5,424 nt of DNA from an uncultured Lachnospiraceae bacterium (GTDB lineage Bacteria > Bacillota > Clostridia > Lachnospirales > Lachnospiraceae), in assembly GCA_946538445.1 (NCBI GenBank), contig CAMNGO010000147.1:1-5424 (forward strand), written 5' to 3'. The position numbers and the translations under genes were made by a program. Shown one piece after another: positions 1 to 4,954 of the stretch. The stretch's first letter is position 1. Every line of letters begins with the position of its first letter. A model generated the notes under the pieces. It had not been told where the DNA came from. It was given only the letters and a program-made list of their open reading frames with translations, and did no database searches.

Positions 1-334
1 CCATCAAAATGCGCTCTGATTCCATAGTGGTCAGTCTTGCATCCCAGAGTACAGCCTCCAGGCCGGTCCTGCGCGCAACCATATCCTGGAACTCTATGGT
101 CTCCAAAGCGCGGTCTCCCAGCGTGTTGTTCATGTTCTTCGGTAAACCAAGTACTATCTTTTCGACATCGTATTCTTTTGTCAATTCGTCAATACGGGCC
201 AGAGTCTGTCTCAGCTTCTTGCCTGACTTCCTGTGTATCGTCTCCAGGCCCTGGGCAGTGATACCCAGACTGTCACTGACAGCGACTCCTACCGTCTTCG
301 TCCCGTAATCGAGACCCATCCATCGTCTTTTCAT
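1..334 (-). CDS. ruvX: RuvX/YqgF-family RNase H-fold nuclease (putative pre-16S rRNA nuclease / Holliday junction resolvase), 3' end cut by window edge
   Basis: The first 111 residues are present, starting MKRRWMGLDYGTKTVGVAVS; family members are about 140 residues, so roughly 30 C-terminal residues lie beyond the left edge. The N-terminal GLDYGTKTVGVAVSD is the RNase H-fold strand-1/2 signature with the catalytic Asp at residue 9. Further on are the family motifs IVLGLPKNMNNTLG (about 60-73) and LWDARLTTM (about 95-103). The last motif is normally DERLTT; here the Glu is Ala (codon GCA at about 48-46), which may matter for metal binding. The last catalytic Asp would be outside the window. 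In E. coli the protein acts in 16S rRNA 5' maturation; a resolvase role has also been proposed. The ATG at 334 overlaps the ireB stop as ATGA, and only a weak purine stretch (GAAAAAGA) precedes it, so translation probably depends on coupling to ireB. Family assignment is secure; the activity of this copy is less so. Confidence 0.93.
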   Translation of the reverse strand, partial: MKRRWMGLDYGTKTVGVAVSDSLGITAQGLETIHRKSGKKLRQTLARIDELTKEYDVEKIVLGLPKNMNNTLGDRALETIEFQDMVARRTGLEAVLWDARLTTMESERILM

Positions 335-594
335 TCTTTTTCGAGCTGTGTTTCAATATAGTTCTCAAAGAGAACTTCAAGGATCTCGTCCCTCTCCACC
401 TTCATGATGACACTTCTGGCATTGTTGTGGCTGGTGATATAAGTGGGATCTCCGGACATGATGTACCCAACAATCTGGTTCACCGGATTATAACCCTTCT
501 CTTTCAGTGCTTCATACACGTCTCTTATGATGGACTCTACGTCATATTCCTGTTCTTTGACAACCTGGAAGAATTGTGTGTTGTTGTTCGACAT
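331..594 (-). CDS. ireB: IreB family regulatory phosphoprotein (UPF0297)
   Basis: An 87-residue soluble protein matching UPF0297/IreB over its whole length. The family signature GYNPVNQIVGYIMSGDPTY (residues 34-52) is intact and is followed by ITSHNNARSVI and the acidic ERDEILE stretch. In Enterococcus faecalis, IreB is phosphorylated on N-terminal threonines by the PASTA-domain kinase IreK and dephosphorylated by IreP, and it negatively controls cephalosporin resistance. Here the N-terminus has a single threonine, T6, which by my by-eye alignment corresponds to the second of the two enterococcal sites; the first is Asn. No kinase gene is in the window. The start is well supported: AGGAGGT lies at 605-599, four bases before the ATG. 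The stop overlaps the ruvX start (ATGA). The order ireB-ruvX is a conserved Firmicutes arrangement. The family call is firm; a signalling role in this organism is inferred. Confidence 0.95.
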   Translation of the reverse strand: MSNNNTQFFQVVKEQEYDVESIIRDVYEALKEKGYNPVNQIVGYIMSGDPTYITSHNNARSVIMKVERDEILEVLFENYIETQLEKE

Positions 595-598
595 GGTT

Positions 599-605
599 AC
601 CTCCT
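599..605 (-). promoter_or_regulatory. Shine-Dalgarno of ireB
   Basis: The minus strand reads AGGAGGT here, a near-perfect anti-16S match, four bases upstream of the ireB ATG at 594. It fixes the ireB start and is much stronger than the site before ruvX, which supports ireB as the entry point for translating the pair. Confidence 0.85.
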
Positions 606-625
606 AACATAAGATGGATATACAT

Positions 626-655
626 ACTATAACATAATACTATGATTAGTGTGAA
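626..655 (-). promoter_or_regulatory. Putative sigma-A promoter for ireB-ruvX
   Basis: On the minus strand TTCACA (655-650) and TATAGT (631-626) are separated by 18 bases, and TGT directly before the -10 gives an extended -10 element. The predicted start is near 619, leaving a leader of about 25 bases that contains the ireB Shine-Dalgarno. The -35 overlaps the mtaB stop codon (648-646). No terminator separates mtaB from ireB, so ireB and ruvX could be transcribed both from mtaB and from this site. This is motif evidence only, in an AT-rich stretch where chance matches are common. Confidence 0.45.
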
Positions 656-1983
656 AATTCAATGGGAACTTTCCCCAGCATCAGATTATCTCCCAGCTTC
701 TCCTGTAGGACTACCGGCAGAATCCGGTTGGATTTCAGCTCCACCGGGCAGTCCCGGCAAGGGATCAGGACCTTGATATAGTGTCTGGTATAGCCCTGAT
801 AATAGCTTTCTCCCTCATGGTCCACCTGCTCCTCCAGCAGTACTTCCTCCGTGCATCCCAGATAGGAATCCTCGTAGGCCAGTCTGTGCCGGGCTGACAT
901 TTCAAGTAAGATGTTGGATCTTCTCGTCTTCACTTCCTCCGGAACATGGCCCTTCATGGTCTCTGCCCTGGTTCCTTTCCGCACGGAATACTTAAAGATA
1001 TGCATCTCATAGAGGTTGATCCTCTCCAGATATTCCACTGTCCGGGAGAATTCCTCCTCCGTCTCCCCAACGAATCCCACGATCACGTCCGTAGTCAGGG
1101 CCGGCCGATCATAGAATCTTCTTAAGGTCTCAAGGGCCTGCTCGTACTCCTCCGTGTTGTATTTACGGTTCATGCGGCGCAGAGTCTCATCACAGCCGCT
1201 CTGCAGGGACAGATGAAAATGAGGGCAGACTTTCTCATAGCCGGTCAGTCTGCGGACAAAGTCCTCGGTGATAATGCGGGGTTCCAGGGAACTTAGCCGG
1301 ATCCGCTCGATTCCTTCCACCTGGTTGACCTGGCCAATGATGGACAGAAGGTCCGTATCCCCCAGATCTTTTCCGTAAGAACTCAGGTGGATACCTGTGA
1401 AAACAATCTCCTTAAATCCCTTCTCCGCCAGCTTTCTGACCTCCGTCAGGATATCTTCCGGCCTCCGGCTGCGGATGCGGCCCCTGGTGTAGGGTATGAT
1501 GCAGTAGGAGCAGAACTGGTTGCATCCGTCCTGAATCTTCAGATAAGCCCTGGTATGGCCGCTCACGTTGGTCACAAAGAGGGGTTCATATTCCGGCTGG
1601 CGGGACAGGTCGATGACTTCATGGATCCGTTCCTTCTTCCGGTAATAGTCTTCTATAATAGTTGCGATATCTTTCTTCTTATTATTTCCCACCAGGATAT
1701 CCGCCATCCCTGTCTCCAGGAGGGTTTCTTCCTGAGCCTGGACATAACAGCCGGCCGCTACGATCACCGCCGCCGGGTTCTTTTTTCTGGCCCGGCTGAT
1801 CATCTGCCTACTCTTGCGGTCCGCCATGTTGGTGACGGAACAGGTATTGATGATATAGATGTCTGCCTGGTCCTTAAAATCCACGATCTCGTATCCTTCC
1901 GATTCCAGGATCTCTTTCATGGCGTCGGTCTCATACTGGTTGACCTTGCATCCCAAGGTGAGAAATGCAGCTCTTGTACTCAT
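646..1983 (-). CDS. mtaB: tRNA (N6-L-threonylcarbamoyladenosine(37)-C2)-methylthiotransferase MtaB
   Basis: A 445-residue radical-SAM methylthiotransferase that turns t6A into ms2t6A at position 37 of ANN-decoding tRNAs. The N-terminal MTTase domain (about 1-115) has its three cluster cysteines at C12 (LGCKVNQYE), C48 (NTCSVT) and C79 (AGCY). The radical-SAM domain carries CNQFCSYC with C154, C158 and C161 binding the SAM [4Fe-4S] cluster, followed by IIPYTRGRIRSR. HLSLQSGCDETLRRMNRKY (257-275) is also typical. The usual GFPGETEEEF motif reads GFVGETEEEF, with Val305 in place of Pro. A C-terminal TRAM-like RNA-binding region spans about 372-441. The opening TLGCKVNQYETDAM motif and the overall length distinguish it from MiaB and RimO. 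The start is supported by TAAGGA at 1996-1991, seven bases before the ATG. It is divergent from the HPr-like gene and followed without a terminator by ireB. I found no convincing promoter for it in the 125-base gap upstream. Confidence 0.95.
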   Translation of the reverse strand: MSTRAAFLTLGCKVNQYETDAMKEILESEGYEIVDFKDQADIYIINTCSVTNMADRKSRQMISRARKKNPAAVIVAAGCYVQAQEETLLETGMADILVGNNKKKDIATIIEDYYRKKERIHEVIDLSRQPEYEPLFVTNVSGHTRAYLKIQDGCNQFCSYCIIPYTRGRIRSRRPEDILTEVRKLAEKGFKEIVFTGIHLSSYGKDLGDTDLLSIIGQVNQVEGIERIRLSSLEPRIITEDFVRRLTGYEKVCPHFHLSLQSGCDETLRRMNRKYNTEEYEQALETLRRFYDRPALTTDVIVGFVGETEEEFSRTVEYLERINLYEMHIFKYSVRKGTRAETMKGHVPEEVKTRRSNILLEMSARHRLAYEDSYLGCTEEVLLEEQVDHEGESYYQGYTRHYIKVLIPCRDCPVELKSNRILPVVLQEKLGDNLMLGKVPIEFSH

Positions 1984-2037
1984 ATGTGTATCCTTATCTC
2001 CCCCCTTTTCGCCTGTTAAAAGTTACTTTGCAGATTG

Positions 2038-2066
2038 TTGACTTTTCCACTAAAAAAAGGTACTAT
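2038..2066 (+). promoter_or_regulatory. Putative sigma-A promoter of the HPr-like gene
   Basis: TTGACT (2038-2043) and TACTAT (2061-2066) are separated by 17 bases, the optimal vegetative spacing. Transcription would start near 2073 and give a leader of about 36 bases. No cre-like operator (TGWAANCGNTNWCA) was found by eye. The -35 forms the right arm of an inverted repeat (AAAAGT 2018-2023 with ACTTTT 2041-2046), which could be an operator. Confidence 0.6.
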
Positions 2067-2090
2067 TAAAACAGCATACATATAAAAAAC

Positions 2091-2098
2091 AAAGGGGG
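2091..2098 (+). promoter_or_regulatory. Shine-Dalgarno of the HPr-like gene
   Basis: AAAGGGGG differs from AAAGGAGG by one base and lies ten bases before the ATG at 2109, slightly longer than usual spacing. It sets the start that gives an 80-residue protein, with the first HPr beta-strand (TVKVSL) beginning at residue 3. Confidence 0.7.
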
Positions 2099-2108
2099 AT
2101 TTTTTCCG

Positions 2109-2351
2109 ATGAAAACAGTAAAAGTTTCTTTAAATTCTATTGATAAAGTAAAATCTTTCGTCAATCTGATCAACCGCTTTGACGCAGAGTTCGATCTGGT
2201 TTCCGGCCGTTACGTAATCGATGCCAAATCCATCATGGGCATCTTCAGTCTGGACATCTCCAAACCCATCGATCTGAATATCCATCATACGGACAATCTC
2301 GACGAGATTCTCACCGAGCTCGCTCCGTATATCGTGGAAGGAGAAGAATAA
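2109..2351 (+). CDS. HPr-fold protein lacking the active-site histidine (HPr-like, possibly Crh-like regulator)
   Basis: An 80-residue acidic protein of HPr length (85-88). The second half matches HPr well: FDAEFDLVSGR (24-34) corresponds to strands 2-3, and AKSIMGIFSLD (39-49) to the regulatory-serine helix KSIMGVMSLG of HPr, with Ser41 at the Ser46 position phosphorylated by HPr kinase. In HPr the first loop has GIHARPA with the phosphorylated His15; here the equivalent stretch is NSIDKVKS, about three residues shorter, with no His or Arg. It therefore cannot act as a normal PTS phosphocarrier. Bacillus Crh is a precedent: an HPr paralogue without His15 that keeps Ser46 and acts as a CcpA corepressor. 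I recall similar His-less proteins in Lachnospiraceae but know of no demonstrated function. The gene is monocistronic, with its own promoter and a strong terminator 46 bases after the stop. Fold assignment is fairly sure; the regulatory role is inference. Confidence 0.85.
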   Translation: MKTVKVSLNSIDKVKSFVNLINRFDAEFDLVSGRYVIDAKSIMGIFSLDISKPIDLNIHHTDNLDEILTELAPYIVEGEE

Positions 2352-2397
2352 TCCCGATCCCGCGATCTTATAAAAAAGGTTGATTTAAAAAAGCCAG

Positions 2398-2427
2398 GAG
2401 GAAAGCGCAATGCTTTCCTCTTTTTTT
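2398..2427 (+). terminator. Intrinsic terminator of the HPr-like gene, probably bidirectional (also ends thiI)
   Basis: GAGGAAAGC (2398-2406) pairs perfectly with GCTTTCCTC (2412-2420) around a five-base loop, followed by seven T (2421-2427): a textbook rho-independent terminator on the plus strand. Its T-run overlaps the thiI stop codon (complement of 2426-2428). Read on the minus strand, the same hairpin begins just after the thiI stop and is followed, after five bases, by a six-T run (2392-2387), so it can plausibly stop both convergent transcripts. Confidence 0.93.
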
Positions 2428-3610
2428 AATGGGCATGAATCTTAATTAATTCTTCGGTCTCTATGGCGGTTTTCAGGAGGTCATCGATACAGTCCTCCAG
2501 TTTCCGCTCGGATTTTTTGATCACATCCAGCCGGGGCTTGGTCACAGGATGCTTTGCCACAAAGATGGTACAGCAATCCTCGTAGGGAAGGATGGATGTC
2601 TCATAGGTTCCAATCTTCTCAGACAAGCTGATGATATCCTGCTTGTCCATCCCGATACAGGGGCGGAATACAGGCATGGAGCATACCTCGTTGGTCACGA
2701 AGAGGCTCTGCATGGTCTGGCTGGCCACCTGTCCGATACTCTCCCCGGTAACCAGGGCGAGACATTTGCTTTCTTTGGCAAAATGTTCGGCAATCTTCAT
2801 CATATAGCGGCGCATGATGATGGTCAGTTCATCATGGGGGCATTTCTCATAGATGGCCATCTGGATATCCGTGAAATTCACGATATGAAGGCGGATCGGC
2901 CCGGTGTATCTTGCGATGATCTTCGCCAGATCCACCACCTTCTGCTTGGCCCTCTCACTGGTGTAGGGCGGTGCGTGGAAATAGGTTGCCTCGATGCTGA
3001 CCCCACGTTTGGAAATCATATAACCGGCCACGGGGCTGTCGATTCCGCCGGACAGAAGGAGCATGGCTCTTCCGCCGGTACCTACCGGCATACCGCCGGG
3101 TCCGGGAATCTCGTCGGAATAGATGTATACTTTGTCGCGGATCTCCACTGTAAGGCTGACATCCGGGTTATGGACGTCCACCCTCAGGTCCTCGAATTCA
3201 TCCAGCAGCTTCTCTCCCAGAAGGGCAGCCACTTCCATGGATTGCATGGGATAGCTCTTGTCGCCTCTGCGCACGAATACCTTGAAGGTAAAATGAAAAT
3301 CATCATACCTTTCGCGCATGTAGGTCTTAACTACTTTCTCAATATGTTCAAAATCCTTGATGTCTTCCATCAGGATGGGACAGATTCCGGATATGCCGAA
3401 TACGTGGGATAAGGCTTCCACCACCTCATCATAGTCAAACTCTTCCGTGCACTCGGCGAAGACCCTGCCGGATTCCTTGCGGATGGAGAAAGGAGCGATA
3501 TGATCCAGGGCATAGTGCATCTGGCGGATCAGGGCATCCTCAAACACATAGCGGTTCTTTCCTTTCACACCGATCTCTGCATATTTGATCAGAAATGCTT
3601 TATAATTCAT
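2426..3610 (-). CDS. thiI: tRNA 4-thiouridine(8) synthetase ThiI, short form without rhodanese domain
   Basis: A 394-residue enzyme that adenylates U8 of tRNA with ATP and replaces its oxygen with sulfur to give s4U. An N-terminal ferredoxin-like plus THUMP region (about 1-165, starting FLIKYAEIGVKGKNR) binds tRNA. The PP-loop pyrophosphatase domain follows, with SGGIDSP at 187-193, FHAPPYTSERAKQK at 211-224 and GESIGQVASQT at 289-299. YEDCCTIF at 343-350 holds C346/C347, the region of the conserved catalytic cysteine (C344 in E. coli ThiI). The protein ends soon after a helical tail (IKIHAH) and lacks the C-terminal rhodanese domain of E. coli ThiI (482 aa), like B. subtilis ThiI (about 400 aa), which is served by the adjacent desulfurase NifZ. 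That partner is directly upstream here, with a 14-base gap. The Shine-Dalgarno GAGG (3626-3623) overlaps the desulfurase TGA and sits 12 bases before the ATG. No thiamine genes are nearby, so a tRNA role is more likely than thiazole synthesis. Confidence 0.96.
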   Translation of the reverse strand: MNYKAFLIKYAEIGVKGKNRYVFEDALIRQMHYALDHIAPFSIRKESGRVFAECTEEFDYDEVVEALSHVFGISGICPILMEDIKDFEHIEKVVKTYMRERYDDFHFTFKVFVRRGDKSYPMQSMEVAALLGEKLLDEFEDLRVDVHNPDVSLTVEIRDKVYIYSDEIPGPGGMPVGTGGRAMLLLSGGIDSPVAGYMISKRGVSIEATYFHAPPYTSERAKQKVVDLAKIIARYTGPIRLHIVNFTDIQMAIYEKCPHDELTIIMRRYMMKIAEHFAKESKCLALVTGESIGQVASQTMQSLFVTNEVCSMPVFRPCIGMDKQDIISLSEKIGTYETSILPYEDCCTIFVAKHPVTKPRLDVIKKSERKLEDCIDDLLKTAIETEELIKIHAH

Positions 3611-3624
3611 CTTATCTAATTACC

Positions 3625-4773
3625 TCATCTTCTTGTAAAACGTCTCAAAACAGGGAGCAGTTCTTTCAGGGCGTCCACACATTGGTCCGCCTCCTCCACC
3701 GTATTGTAAAGGGAGAAGGAAAAACGCAGGGTGGATTCATAGTATTCCCTGGTCAGGCCGATTCCTTTCAGGGTGCCGCTGACCTCCGGTTTGTTGGAGG
3801 AACAGGCAGATCCCGCGGACACGTAGATGCCTTTGTCTTCCAGGGCATGGAGGAGAACCTCACTTCTGACCCCCGGGAAGCTGACGCTGGCGATGTGGGG
3901 GGCCTGGCCCGAATTGTCCTTTACATTGTCAAGTTCATTAAGAACCCGGCTCAGGAAATGGTCCTTCACCTGCCGGATGGATCTCATTTTCTCCTCATGG
4001 TTCTCATAGATCAGCTGGCAGGCCTTGCCAAGACCCGCGATGCCGGGCACATTTTCTGTTCCGGACCGCATGCCTTTCTGCTGATTGCCTCCCCAGAGGA
4101 TGGGCTTGATCCTGACTCCGTTTTTCACATAGAGGAAGCCGATTCCTTTGGGTCCGTGGATCTTGTGACCGGATACGGACAAGAGGTCTACCTTCCATTT
4201 CCGGGGATAGAGATTCAACTTGCCGTAGGCCTGGATGCAGTCCGTATGAAAGAGGATGGCAGGGTCAAAGGATTTGACGATCTTGCCGATCTCCTCGATG
4301 GGCTCTATGGCACCGATCTCATTATTGACACACATGACGGACACCAGCAGGGTGTCTTTACGCAGTGCCTTCTTCAGTTCATCAAGGTCAAGGATCCCCT
4401 TATCGTCCACCGGCAGATAGGTCACTTCAAAACCTTCTTCCTCCAGAAATCCCAAGGGATTATAGACGGAGGCATGTTCGATCCTGGAAGTGATGATATG
4501 CCGCCTGGTTCTTCTTCCTGCCAGGGCGGTTCCGATCAGAGCCAGATTGTTGGATTCGGTTCCTCCTGACGTAAAGTAGATCTCCTTGGGGTCCACCTTA
4601 AGGCTCCTGGCGATGATCTCCCGGCTCTGGCTGACATACTGTTCCGCATGGAAGCCCTTCCGGTGCATGGAGGAAGGATTACCGTATTCTACGTCCATCA
4701 CCTCGGCCATGATCTCTCTGACCTCGGGAAAGACTCTTGTGGTTGCTCCGTTATCAAAATATATCTCTTGCAT
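3625..4773 (-). CDS. Cysteine desulfurase, NifS/IscS superfamily (NifZ-like sulfur donor for ThiI)
   Basis: A 382-residue PLP enzyme that removes sulfur from L-cysteine and holds it as a persulfide for transfer. Visible motifs: YFDNGATT at 5-12, TSGGTESNN at 68-76 (phosphate binding of PLP), His100 in IEHAS (ring stacking), Asp178 in FHTDCIQ, Lys204 in SVSGHKIHGPKG (Schiff base), RSGTENV at 236-242, and Cys324 in SAGSACSS (persulfide site). Its placement 14 bases before a rhodanese-less thiI matches the B. subtilis nifZ-thiI pair, in which the desulfurase is dedicated to 4-thiouridine synthesis; there is no iscU, iscR or nifU beside it to suggest general Fe-S assembly. NifZ is therefore the best functional label, though IscS-type roles cannot be excluded. 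The start is fixed by GGAGGAG (4784-4778), four bases before the ATG, and a promoter lies immediately upstream. Confidence 0.94.
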   Translation of the reverse strand: MQEIYFDNGATTRVFPEVREIMAEVMDVEYGNPSSMHRKGFHAEQYVSQSREIIARSLKVDPKEIYFTSGGTESNNLALIGTALAGRRTRRHIITSRIEHASVYNPLGFLEEEGFEVTYLPVDDKGILDLDELKKALRKDTLLVSVMCVNNEIGAIEPIEEIGKIVKSFDPAILFHTDCIQAYGKLNLYPRKWKVDLLSVSGHKIHGPKGIGFLYVKNGVRIKPILWGGNQQKGMRSGTENVPGIAGLGKACQLIYENHEEKMRSIRQVKDHFLSRVLNELDNVKDNSGQAPHIASVSFPGVRSEVLLHALEDKGIYVSAGSACSSNKPEVSGTLKGIGLTREYYESTLRFSFSLYNTVEEADQCVDALKELLPVLRRFTRR

Positions 4774-4777
4774 TTTT

Positions 4778-4784
4778 CTCCTCC
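4778..4784 (-). promoter_or_regulatory. Shine-Dalgarno of the cysteine desulfurase gene
   Basis: The minus strand reads GGAGGAG followed by AAAA and the ATG at 4773. This strong site confirms the start at MQEIYFDNGATT, the usual short N-terminus of this family. Confidence 0.85.
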
Positions 4785-4805
4785 ATTCTGATCCATTAGT
4801 TTTTT

Positions 4806-4834
4806 AGAATAACACAAAAAACCGGTCTTGTAAA
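4806..4834 (-). promoter_or_regulatory. Sigma-A promoter of the desulfurase-thiI operon
   Basis: On the minus strand TTTACA (4834-4829) and TATTCT (4811-4806) are separated by exactly 17 bases, with TGT just before the -10 forming an extended -10. The predicted start is near 4799, leaving a leader of about 25 bases that is too short for a riboswitch or T-box. It lies downstream of the hairpin at 4870-4901, so the operon is probably transcribed independently of the carboxyltransferase gene. Confidence 0.7.
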
Positions 4835-4869
4835 TCCTTATCTATGGATGGACTGCTATTTGCCCACGC

Positions 4870-4901
4870 GGAAAAAGCGGCGCTGCTGCGCCGCTCTTTC
4901 C
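4870..4901 (-). terminator. Intrinsic terminator after the carboxyltransferase gene
   Basis: AGCGGCGC (4876-4883) pairs with GCGCCGCT (4888-4895) around a four-base loop. After one A/C mismatch, GGAAA (4870-4874) pairs with TTTCC (4897-4901), extending the stem. Read on the minus strand, the GC-rich core is followed immediately by TTTTT (4876-4872). It lies about 55 bases after the stop at 4955 and before the next promoter. The T-run is short, but the core stem is very stable; on the plus strand the following bases are only weakly T-rich. Confidence 0.82.
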
Positions 4902-4954
4902 ATTTTGGTTAGTATTGGTTTGTATATGAATAGTATTATACACTTGATCGGATC

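Noticed and set aside
9..308. A plus-strand open frame of 99 codons at the left end
   Set aside because: It is the reverse-strand shadow of ruvX, whose motifs are clear on the minus strand.
1387..2019. A plus-strand open frame of 210 codons opposite mtaB
   Set aside because: It is antisense to the conserved N-terminal half of MtaB and has no ribosome binding site or recognisable domain.
1984..2108. A promoter for mtaB on the minus strand
   Set aside because: Several AT-rich hexamers occur, but no pair with good -35 and -10 sequence and 16-18 base spacing stood out; one must exist, but I cannot place it.
2549..3412. A plus-strand open frame of 287 codons opposite thiI
   Set aside because: It is antisense to an intact ThiI; the His/Gly-rich composition is typical of a reverse-frame shadow.
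3595..4569. A long plus-strand open frame of 324 codons opposite the cysteine desulfurase
   Set aside because: It lies fully antisense to a gene with all its catalytic motifs, has no Shine-Dalgarno and resembles no family I know; it results from codon bias of the real gene.
4935..4940. A perfect minus-strand TATAAT in the gap after the carboxyltransferase gene
   Set aside because: There is no acceptable -35 at 16-18 bases and no correctly placed TG extension, and a transcript from it would run straight into the hairpin at 4870-4901.
4774..4954. Possible riboswitch or T-box leader before the desulfurase-thiI operon
   Set aside because: The likely promoter at 4806-4834 leaves a leader of only about 25 bases, and the hairpin in the gap is better explained as the terminator of the preceding gene.
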